Assembly: GCA_964386535.1 (NCBI GenBank)
Contig: CAYLRY010000083.1
Location: 1-5,827 of the forward strand
Direction of reading: 5' to 3'
Origin: CAYLRY01 sp964386535
GTDB taxonomy: Bacteria > Chloroflexota > Dehalococcoidia > Dehalococcoidales > UBA3254
Length of the DNA stretch: 5,827 nucleotides
The notes under the pieces were generated by a model, which did no database searches, was not told the DNA's origin, and was given only the letters and a program-made list of their open reading frames with translations. Numbering within the stretch: the stretch's first letter is position 1; every line of letters starts with the position of its first letter. Of the stretch, positions 1 to 4,669 are shown piece after piece. The position numbers and the translations under genes are program-made.

Positions 1-186
1 CAGCAGGCTGGGCGTACCACCACCCAGATAAAGCGTCTCAAAGCAATCGCCAAGATATGGTTGAGCTTCAGCTAAGACGGCCTTTAGATAAGCGGGAAGA
101 AGATTTAACCGTTGCGGTAATGAATAGAAATCACAGTATGCGCATTTACGCTCGCAGAAGGGAATATGAACATACAGTCCAGGCAC
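1..186 (-). CDS. hemW: HemW-like radical SAM heme chaperone, N-terminal fragment
   Basis: The first 62 codons of a radical SAM protein are visible; the rest runs off the left edge. Seen: the cluster-binding motif C11-x3-C15-x2-C18 in the context HIPFCERKCAYCDFYS, and the GGGTPS motif at residues 55-60, which contacts S-adenosylmethionine in this family. Family knowledge: HemW, long annotated as oxygen-independent coproporphyrinogen oxidase-like, is a cytoplasmic 4Fe-4S protein of about 380 residues that binds heme and is thought to deliver it to apoproteins. The start is GTG at 184-186. A stop lies in frame five codons upstream and no other start codon lies between. GGAGG at 191-195, inside the last lepA codons, is the ribosome binding site. 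The GTG shares one base with the lepA stop (TAGTG), so the two are probably translationally coupled. A true HemN is less likely, because the cysteine motif starts so close to the N-terminus. Confidence 0.93.
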   Translation of the reverse strand, partial: MPGLYVHIPFCERKCAYCDFYSLPQRLNLLPAYLKAVLAEAQPYLGDCFETLYLGGGTPSLL

Positions 187-1976
187 TATTCCTCCATTTT
201 AAGTAATAAAAGAAAGGCTTCTTGAGGCACCTCAACAGAACCAACCATTTTCATCCGCTTTTTTCCTTCTTTTTGCTTCTCAAGAAGTTTTCTTTTCCGG
301 GTAATATCACCGCCGTAGCATTTCGCCAGCACATCTTTTCTAACCGGGGCGATATCCTCCCTTGCGATGATCTTGCCGTTGATGGCAGCCTGTAAGGGAA
401 TAGTGAATAACTGTCTGGGGATCAGCTTGCGCAGCTTATGGATAAGTACTCTGGCTTTACCGACAGCGCTTTCACGGTCGGAAATATAAGAAAGAGCATC
501 TACATGATTTTCCTTAACCAGGATGTCAACTTTAACCAGGTTGCCTGGTTTATAGCCTACCAGTTCATAATCCATACTGGCATATCCACGGCTGACGCTC
601 TTAAGTTTATCATAATAACCCGTGATGATCTCTGAGAGAGGAAATTCATAGGTCAATAAAGCCCGGCGCTTGTCCGGATGGTCCATCCCTTTCAGCGAAC
701 CGCGTGAAGCCTCAGAAAGTTCCATTACTGCTCCAATATGGTCGGACGGTACGATAATACGCGCCTCGATGATGGGTTCCTCGATATGGTCTATATACTG
801 AGGTTCGGGGAATCGGGATGGATTATCAATCATCTGCTCTTCGCCGTTATGTAAAACTACTTTGTAAATGACAGAAGGCATGGTAGCTATCAAGTCTTGC
901 CCGTATTCTCTTTTTAAGCGCTCAAGCGTAATATCCATATGGAGCATACCCAGGAAACCCAGCCGGTAGCCATGGCCAAGGGCAGCAGAAGTTTCTTTTT
1001 CATAAACAATAGAAGAATCATTAAGCTGGAATTTTTCCAACGCGACGGTCAATTTAGGATAATCATTAGTGCTGATGGGATATATGCCGCAGAAAACCAT
1101 AGGTTGGGCTCGTCGAAAACCAGGTATGGCAGGCGTATCAGGATAGTCGGGGGAAATTATGGTATCACCTACATGGATATCACCCACCTCCCGGATAACA
1201 GCGCCCAGATATCCCACCTCTCCTGCCCCTAGTTTATCTGTCGGTATTAATCCTGGAGTAAAATACCCAACTTCATCGATCTCAAAAGTCTTTCCGGTGG
1301 ATTTGAGCATGATTTTGTCGCCGTGAGACAATTTACCGGAAAAGACCCGTACATGCGGAATTACCCCTCGGTAAGAATCATAATAAGAATCAAAGATAAG
1401 ACAGCTCAGAGGCGCCTCATTATCTGCCTTAGGAGGTGGAATCCGGGAAACTACTGCTTCCAGTAGTTCGGGCACTCCAATACCGGATTTGCCAGAAACC
1501 AGCAAAGCATCTGAACCGGGCAGACCCAGCATGTCCTCTATTTGTACCCGGGTATCATCAACCATGGCGTTCGGTAAGTCTATTTTGTTAATAACAGGGA
1601 TAATCTCCAATCCAGCATCAATAGCCAGGTAGGCATTGGCTATTGTTTGGGCTTCTACACCCTGAGTAGAATCCACCAGCAGAATAGCCCCTTCACAGGC
1701 CTTTAAGCTGCGCGAAACTTCATAGTTGAAATCCACATGTCCAGGCGTATCGATCAGGTTAAGTATATAGCTCTCGCCGTTTTTAGCTTTATATGGTATC
1801 CTGACTGATTTTGCTTTAATGGTAATCCCGCGTTCACGCTCAAGATCCATACTATCCAGTACCTGTTCGTTATCTGTGGTGTGCAGAACTCCAGTCAACT
1901 CCAGGATTCGGTCAGCCAGGGTTGATTTACCGTGATCGATATGAGCTATAATGCAAAAATTGCGTATATTCTTCAT
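186..1976 (-). CDS. lepA: Elongation factor 4 (LepA), ribosome back-translocating GTPase
   Basis: Complete 596-residue LepA/EF4, the usual length. Seen: G1 P-loop AHIDHGKST (11-19), switch I ERGITIK (48-54), G3 DTPGH (76-80), G4 NKID (130-133) and G5 SGKSGIGV (161-168). EF-G-like domains II, III and V follow. The C-terminal LepA-specific domain has the AKCYGGDITRKRKLL block and ends in FLLLLKMEE. Family knowledge: a cytoplasmic translational GTPase that binds stalled or mistranslocated 70S ribosomes and also affects initiation and 30S biogenesis. The start is fixed: an in-frame TGA lies at 1980-1982, so ATG at 1974-1976 is the only choice. No Shine-Dalgarno sequence precedes it, and a strong promoter ends only 11 bases upstream, so the mRNA may be nearly leaderless. 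lepA overlaps hemW by one base, and the two probably form an operon. Confidence 0.98.
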   Translation of the reverse strand: MKNIRNFCIIAHIDHGKSTLADRILELTGVLHTTDNEQVLDSMDLERERGITIKAKSVRIPYKAKNGESYILNLIDTPGHVDFNYEVSRSLKACEGAILLVDSTQGVEAQTIANAYLAIDAGLEIIPVINKIDLPNAMVDDTRVQIEDMLGLPGSDALLVSGKSGIGVPELLEAVVSRIPPPKADNEAPLSCLIFDSYYDSYRGVIPHVRVFSGKLSHGDKIMLKSTGKTFEIDEVGYFTPGLIPTDKLGAGEVGYLGAVIREVGDIHVGDTIISPDYPDTPAIPGFRRAQPMVFCGIYPISTNDYPKLTVALEKFQLNDSSIVYEKETSAALGHGYRLGFLGMLHMDITLERLKREYGQDLIATMPSVIYKVVLHNGEEQMIDNPSRFPEPQYIDHIEEPIIEARIIVPSDHIGAVMELSEASRGSLKGMDHPDKRRALLTYEFPLSEIITGYYDKLKSVSRGYASMDYELVGYKPGNLVKVDILVKENHVDALSYISDRESAVGKARVLIHKLRKLIPRQLFTIPLQAAINGKIIAREDIAPVRKDVLAKCYGGDITRKRKLLEKQKEGKKRMKMVGSVEVPQEAFLLLLKMEE

Positions 1977-1987
1977 ATATCATTTGA

Positions 1988-2016
1988 ATATTAACATTTA
2001 GGCTGTTCACTGGCAA
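1988..2016 (-). promoter_or_regulatory. Predicted sigma-A promoter of lepA-hemW
   Basis: On the minus strand, TTGCCA (2011-2016) and TAATAT (1988-1993) are separated by exactly 17 bases. The -10 is preceded by TGT, an extended -10 (TGn) element. Each hexamer is close to consensus. The predicted transcription start falls around 1981-1982, only about 5 bases before the lepA ATG, leaving no room for a ribosome binding site. This is inferred from motif match and spacing. Confidence 0.7.
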
Positions 2017-2031
2017 GAACCCTGGAACAGC
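2002..2031. repeat. Inverted repeat GCTGTTC-N16-GAACAGC over the lepA -35 region
   Basis: Two perfect 7-base arms, GCTGTTC (2002-2008) and GAACAGC (2025-2031), flank the lepA -35 hexamer (2011-2016). Another copy of GAACAGCC lies at 2200-2207 near the end of marC. There is no T-run, so it is not an intrinsic terminator. It could be an operator for a dimeric repressor or activator, but short arms of this kind also occur by chance. Confidence 0.35.
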
Positions 2032-2219
2032 TATGTTTCATTATCAGGCATAGTTAATCGATCCAGTGTGTTTTCACCAACTTTATGCAGTTGTTTCTCG
2101 CCTATTTGAGACTATCTAATGGTGGATTTATGGTTAGCGTCTTTGATTGTTTTCCGAGTACCGGTTGATGTGTAGATTAAACCTGTACAGGGTATAAACG
2201 AACAGCCTCAATACAGGAT

Positions 2220-2852
2220 TTATGAGGGAAGCTGGATTATTTTCAGCAGGTTCAGTCCATTGAGCATCATATTAACAGCAATAGCAGCCAGTAACAATGC
2301 GGCTACTCTGGATAAAGCTTTTATGCCACCCTGGCCCAGAATACGGACTATCTGATTGCTCAGGATAAAAGAAGCCCACACAATCAGGATATTCAACAGA
2401 AAGGAAATCAAAACAATATATATTGGATGCTGAGTGGCCAGTAAAAGAAGGGTAGTAATGGTTGCTGGCCCTACGGTCAAAGGGGTACCGATGGGTACCA
2501 CCGCCACCATTTCTTCTTTAATGGCCTCGACCATTCTTCCTGTACTCATGTATTGAATGGAAAGGACGAGTAAAATGATACCTCCAGCAATGGCAAAGGC
2601 GCCTACCGAGATACCCATCAAGCGCAGAACCAGTTGACCTAAAAAGAGAAAAAACAAACCTACTATTGCCGCAGTAGCTGTTGCCAGATTGATCAGTTTC
2701 CAGCGATCTTTTCGATTCATGCCTTCGCTGAGTGTGATAACAAAAGGGATATTGCCGATGGCATCAATCACGATAAAGAGAGGAACGAATGTTAAAGCGA
2801 AGGAAGTTAGAAAGTCTTGCCAGTCCATATTCAATATTTTAACACATAACAT
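2220..2852 (-). CDS. MarC-family integral membrane protein
   Basis: A 210-residue, very hydrophobic protein of MarC/YchE/YhgN length (about 200-220). Seen: a pore-like motif near the first helix (IDAIGNIPF, 29-37), about six predicted membrane segments (roughly 17-40, 54-77, 81-101, 117-140, 143-165, 180-203), and the signature VPIGTPLTVGPATITTLL (119-136), which matches the family's P-G-P-x-T block. Family knowledge: cytoplasmic membrane proteins of unproven transport role; the old link of MarC to multiple antibiotic resistance was withdrawn, so no substrate is assigned. The start is uncertain. ATG at 2850-2852 is directly preceded by CAGG with no spacer. ATG at 2826-2828 (residue 9, MDWQDF) fits the family N-terminus better but has no ribosome binding site either. 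The gene is 243 bp from lepA and has no visible terminator; co-transcription is possible, but lepA has its own promoter. Confidence 0.92.
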   Translation of the reverse strand: MLCVKILNMDWQDFLTSFALTFVPLFIVIDAIGNIPFVITLSEGMNRKDRWKLINLATATAAIVGLFFLFLGQLVLRLMGISVGAFAIAGGIILLVLSIQYMSTGRMVEAIKEEMVAVVPIGTPLTVGPATITTLLLLATQHPIYIVLISFLLNILIVWASFILSNQIVRILGQGGIKALSRVAALLLAAIAVNMMLNGLNLLKIIQLPS

Positions 2853-2920
2853 CCTGAAGCGGGGGATAGAAGACCGTTTGCGTCAGTAGAGTAAAAATCT
2901 GAAAACATTACTTTCGTACT

Positions 2921-2934
2921 GGATATTCATATCC
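2921..2934. repeat. Short palindrome GGATAT-TC-ATATCC upstream of marC
   Basis: Perfect 6-base arms around a 2-base centre. It lies about 70 bases upstream of the marC start and just downstream of the candidate marC -10 element, where a repressor could block transcription. No regulator family is suggested by the sequence. Confidence 0.3.
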
Positions 2935-2939
2935 TGTTT

Positions 2940-2948
2940 ATTTTATCA
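2940..2948 (-). promoter_or_regulatory. Candidate extended -10 promoter of marC
   Basis: On the minus strand TGA-TAAAAT: the hexamer at 2940-2945 matches consensus at 5 of 6 positions and is preceded by a TGn element (2946-2948). There is no good -35 hexamer at 16-18 bases. The predicted marC leader is about 80 bases. The candidate is weak, because AT-rich DNA gives such matches easily. Confidence 0.3.
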
Positions 2949-3045
2949 CTCTTCTTATCTCGAAGCACCTTCATTCTATATAGTATCCCCAGGTTCTGAT
3001 TCTCTTGACGGAAATATAACTTAAGTAACTAATATTGCTATTATA

Positions 3046-3054
3046 TGATATAAT
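3046..3054 (+). promoter_or_regulatory. Candidate extended -10 promoter (TGATATAAT) reading into the gap
   Basis: A perfect TATAAT (3049-3054) is preceded by TGA (3046-3048), giving an extended -10. The -35 position (3026-3031, TAACTA) is poor. A separate TTGACG lies at 3005-3010, with TAATAT 19 bases downstream (3030-3035), as an alternative. Transcription would enter the hairpin-rich stretch 3060-3267, which has no good ORF, so the product might be a small RNA. Confidence 0.4.
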
Positions 3055-3087
3055 AAAGCTAGTAAAATTTTTATAGTTGAGGCTGAC

Positions 3088-3150
3088 AAGATATTTTTAC
3101 TCTGGTTTAAAGAAGATATCTTACGGTTTTTTTCGGTAGTTCGAAAAAAC
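3088..3150. repeat. Cluster of inverted repeats (AT-rich hairpins)
   Basis: AAGATAT (3088-3094) pairs with ATATCTT (3116-3122), and the second arm is itself part of the 10-base palindrome AAGATATCTT (3113-3122). Immediately after, GTTTTTTTCG (3126-3135) and CGAAAAAAC (3142-3150) form a stem with one bulged T and a 6-base loop. The second structure has A/T tracts in its arms, so it would stop transcription poorly. Confidence 0.35.
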
Positions 3151-3227
3151 AAAGAAGACATAAGTGTAGGCAGCCTGTGGGTATAAAAACGAATAAATTA
3201 ATCTGCCAGGCAGTAATAATAATAGTT

Positions 3228-3261
3228 ACCAGATCGGTATGGCTAAAGCCATGGCTTTTTT
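3228..3261 (+). terminator. Terminator-like hairpin with T6 tail
   Basis: ATGGC (3239-3243), loop TAAA, GCCAT (3248-3252), then GGC and six T residues (3256-3261). The overlapping 14-base palindrome AAAGCCATGGCTTT (3245-3258) offers a competing fold. An outer ACCAG (3228-3232) / CTGGT (3263-3267) pairing could enclose it all. The stem is short and GC-poor, so efficiency is doubtful. It could end a transcript from the 3046-3054 promoter, giving an RNA of about 200 bases. Confidence 0.4.
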
Positions 3262-3379
3262 CCTGGTACAAGACATACCAAACATCAAGACAGCTTTCAT
3301 GAGTTAAAAATCTGAGTATAAGGTTGCCAACGAAATCGGGAGGCTGGTAGAAGGGTGCTGGCTGCAAAGAAGAATGTGA
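3239..3379 (+). pseudogene. Possible decayed small coding segment with an in-frame stop
   Basis: From ATG 3239 a frame reads 22 codons to TAA (3305-3307), then stays open for 23 more codons (3308-3376) with protein-like composition (for example YKVANEIGRLVEG). No ribosome binding site precedes the ATG, and the first codons coincide with the terminator-like hairpin, which argues against a living gene. I recognise no family. This may be a remnant or only chance. Confidence 0.2.
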
Positions 3380-3406
3380 TAATCACTTTCGGGATTATTT
3401 AGGTGT

Positions 3407-3436
3407 TTGACAGTATACTTTATCAAATAATAAAGT
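3407..3436 (+). promoter_or_regulatory. Candidate promoter upstream of the 3558 ORF
   Basis: A perfect TTGACA -35 (3407-3412) is followed after 18 bases by TAAAGT (3431-3436), a 4-of-6 match, with TAATAA at 15 bases as an alternative. Transcription would start near 3443 and give a leader of about 115 bases containing the palindrome CGCTTAAGCG (3511-3520). GTGATAATCAC (3376-3386) lies just upstream and could be an operator. Confidence 0.4.
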
Positions 3437-3557
3437 TAGGCATTATTTTAGTCAGTCCGCCATTGGAGATGCAATTTTTATTTAGATTATGGTCGATTGT
3501 CTTCAGGTATCGCTTAAGCGGTTTGACGGTTCATTCTTAAAACTAAGGAGATTTAAG

Positions 3558-3789
3558 ATGGGCACCGATTTCTACTTAACCGGAAAACAGCTTGGTCGCG
3601 GGAGATTGCCGCTTTTAAGCGAAATTCACATAAGTATTTTTACTTAAATACGGTGTAGAAGTAGCTATTGTTAATCACAAGAAAATTGATCTGGCGGTGG
3701 AGATAGTTATCAGGGACCCTGTCAAAGAGATATGCCAGTATTTCCGGCTACGGGTTCAAAAAAAATACTGGCAAATTGACAGCCTTTGA
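3558..3789 (+). pseudogene. Small unknown gene interrupted by a frameshift
   Basis: ATG 3558 has a strong ribosome binding site (AAGGAG, 3545-3550, 7-base gap) and reads 29 codons to TAA (3645-3647). The +1 frame then continues from AAA 3646 for 47 codons to TGA 3787-3789 with good protein character: a strand-like YGVEVAIVNHKKID, then an IRDPVKE turn and an aromatic/basic tail, QYFRLRVQKKYWQID. Joined, they would give about 76 residues with no signal peptide or membrane segment. The second frame has no start codon of its own near the join, so either the gene is broken by an indel around 3640-3646 or it uses a +1 frameshift at ACT-TAA-A. The last third lies within a large inverted repeat (3719-3782). 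I do not recognise the family. The 12 bases GGAGATTTAAGA before this start recur exactly before the receiver-fusion gene at 4045. Confidence 0.45.
3719..3782. repeat. Large two-part inverted repeat
   Basis: Inner arms GCCAGTATTT (3734-3743) and AAATACTGGC (3763-3772) are a perfect 10-base match around a 19-base loop. Outer arms CTGTCAA (3719-3725) and TTGACAG (3776-3782) add 7 perfect pairs, with an asymmetric internal loop of 8 and 3 bases. Seventeen paired bases over 64 bp is far more than the background here. There is no T-run after it, so it is not a typical terminator. It could be an RNA structure, an operator, or the fold-back of a small repeat element. Confidence 0.6.
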
Positions 3790-3798
3790 TGGTACAAT
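3790..3798 (+). promoter_or_regulatory. Candidate extended -10 promoter (TGGTACAAT) before the minigene
   Basis: TACAAT (3793-3798) matches 5 of 6 consensus positions and is preceded by TGG, an extended -10. The best -35 is TGGCAA (3769-3774), 18 bases upstream, which lies at the end of the inner arm of the 3719-3782 inverted repeat. A factor binding or structure forming there would overlap the promoter. The predicted transcript starts near 3805. Confidence 0.35.
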
Positions 3799-3841
3799 TA
3801 CGAATATCCTATATACCAGATCTGAGGAAAAGGAGTATAAA

Positions 3842-3850
3842 ATGAAATAA
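3842..3850 (+). CDS. ATG-AAA-stop minigene behind a strong ribosome binding site
   Basis: AAAAGGAG (3828-3835) lies six bases before ATG AAA TAA (3842-3850), an ideal translation start that ends after two codons. The same frame then stays open for 15 more codons to TAG at 3896-3898 (residues KQSAESMASRVSKKD). The site may therefore be a small gene whose third codon mutated to TAA, or a true minigene acting as a leader. No family can be assigned, and no expression evidence is available from sequence. Confidence 0.3.
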   Translation: MK

Positions 3851-3951
3851 AAGCAGTCAGCAGAAAGCATGGCAAGCAGGGTTAGTAAGAAGGATTAGCT
3901 TTTTCCACACTACCAATTAACACTGTAGCTAAATATTTATTTAAGTAGAAT

Positions 3952-3980
3952 TTGACTTTTTTCGGCGCAACAGGTACTAT
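3952..3980 (+). promoter_or_regulatory. Predicted sigma-A promoter of the receiver-fusion gene
   Basis: TTGACT (3952-3957) and TACTAT (3975-3980) are separated by 17 bases. Transcription would start near 3987, giving a leader of about 58 bases. The leader carries two GGAGATTT copies (4019-4026 and 4033-4040). The second, 8 bases from the ATG, is the likely ribosome binding site. Confidence 0.55.
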
Positions 3981-4044
3981 ATCATAAAAATAGAAAAATA
4001 CAACTAACTAATTATAAGGGAGATTTTTTTACGGAGATTTAAGA

Positions 4045-4584
4045 ATGGACGAATTAATGAATGTCAAGGAAGCAGCCACGTATTTAAGGGTGAACTACAT
4101 GACAGTTTATAAAATGGTTCAGAAGCGTCGCATACCGGCTACCAAGGTAGGCGGTAACTGGCGCTTTAAAAAAGAAATCCTGGATGAATGGTTGCTCAGA
4201 AACACTACAATGGGCAAAGGAACTATCCTGGTAGTAGATGATGATGAAGAGATCAGGGAAGTTCTCAAAGAAATGGCCCAAAAACAAGGCTACAGCGTAT
4301 ATACCGCAGCCAGTGGTGAGCAGGCGCTGACTGAGATAGGCCGTCAACATTTTGACTTAATATTTTTGGATTTGAAACTACCCGGGATAAGTGGAGTAAA
4401 TGTTTTAGAATCTGTTAAAGAAAAAGCCCGGGATACGGTTGTGGTCATTGTGACTGCCTTTGCAGATGATCCGATGGCTATGAAAGCCATGTCATCTGGA
4501 CCTCTGTTGCTGGTCAGGAAACCCTTTAAGGAAAAAGATATTATCGAAGTATTGAATATAGTGATGAAAGGAAAAGCCATTTAA
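4045..4584 (+). CDS. Excisionase-type DNA-binding / receiver fusion response regulator
   Basis: A 179-residue protein of two joined domains. Residues 3-53 form an excisionase/MerR-like helix-turn-helix (HTH_17): LMNVKEAATYLRVNYMTVYK, then the wing IPATKVGGNWRFKKEILDEWL. Residues 58-177 form a receiver domain: acidic pocket D65-D67, phospho-acceptor D109 in FLDLKLPG, switch T137, and K159 in RKPF. All catalytic residues are present, so phosphorylation should be possible. Odd: the position of the aromatic switch residue (Tyr in CheY, three before the lysine) is Leu156, within GPLLLVRKPF where GAYDYLRKPF-like sequence is usual. The DNA-binding domain is N-terminal, the reverse of OmpR or NarL families. 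Start ATG 4045 has GGAG at 4033-4036. The sensor protein follows 85 bases downstream and is the obvious partner. It probably acts as a cytoplasmic transcription factor; its target is unknown. Confidence 0.9.
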   Translation: MDELMNVKEAATYLRVNYMTVYKMVQKRRIPATKVGGNWRFKKEILDEWLLRNTTMGKGTILVVDDDEEIREVLKEMAQKQGYSVYTAASGEQALTEIGRQHFDLIFLDLKLPGISGVNVLESVKEKARDTVVVIVTAFADDPMAMKAMSSGPLLLVRKPFKEKDIIEVLNIVMKGKAI

Positions 4585-4607
4585 AACCCTGATAGCTTTA
4601 GTTTATC

Positions 4608-4666
4608 ATGACATTGCTGACTTTACTGGTAAGTATCAGCCGCAAGATTTATGGAAATAATGTCAT
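4608..4666 (+). promoter_or_regulatory. Stem-loop leader of the sensor gene
   Basis: Perfect 8-base arms ATGACATT (4608-4615) and AATGTCAT (4659-4666) enclose a second stem, GCTGA (4616-4620) / TCAGC (4636-4640), stacked directly on the 5' arm. The sensor ATG begins three bases after the outer arm. There is no Shine-Dalgarno sequence near it. The structure could control translation of the sensor or its coupling to the upstream gene. It has no T-run, so it is not a terminator. Confidence 0.45.
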
Positions 4667-4669
4667 TTA

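Larger units (their letters stand above)
2853..4044. other. 1.2-kb divergent intergenic region without an intact conventional gene
   Basis: This separates marC (minus) from the receiver-fusion gene (plus). No open frame here has a start, a ribosome binding site and a recognisable family together. What can be seen is listed separately: promoter-like elements, inverted repeats, a terminator-like hairpin, one frameshifted small ORF and one minigene. Base composition is clearly more AT-rich than in the flanking genes. I infer decayed small genes mixed with regulatory or small-RNA sequence. Confidence 0.6.

Noticed and set aside
438..1232. Plus-strand frames of 65 and 97 codons inside lepA
   Set aside because: They are antisense shadows of a well-conserved gene, with no ribosome binding site.
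2182..2191. CCTGTACAGG palindrome after marC as a terminator
   Set aside because: It is a 10-base palindrome without a loop or T-run, so it cannot act as an intrinsic terminator.
3049..3186. A 45-codon plus-strand open stretch with protein-like text (KEDILRFFSVVRKNKEDI)
   Set aside because: There is no ATG, GTG or TTG start in frame after the upstream TGA at 3046-3048, and it overlaps the promoter-like TATAAT.
3107..3367. An 86-codon minus-strand frame in the divergent region
   Set aside because: It has no ribosome binding site, runs antisense through hairpins and a T-run, and its composition (scattered Cys, His, Trp) resembles no family I know.
3376..3386. GTGATAATCAC as a Fur or FNR box
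   Set aside because: The core resembles part of a Fur box, but only about nine bases match and there is no iron-related gene next to it. It is kept only as a generic palindrome.
3769..3784. A sigma-54-like -24/-12 arrangement (TGGCA with GC ten bases on)
   Set aside because: The -12 element is CAGCC rather than TTGCA/T, and no enhancer-binding protein is present; the sensor/regulator pair has no AAA+ domain.
2853..4044. tRNA gene, CRISPR array, T-box or transposon ends in the large gap
   Set aside because: I saw no cloverleaf with a TTC loop, no regularly spaced repeats, no T-box TGGNACC bulge and no terminal repeats with target duplications.
4210..4584. A separate stand-alone receiver protein starting at the internal ATG 4210
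   Set aside because: No ribosome binding site precedes it, and the helix-turn-helix reads into the receiver without a break, so one fused protein is the better reading.
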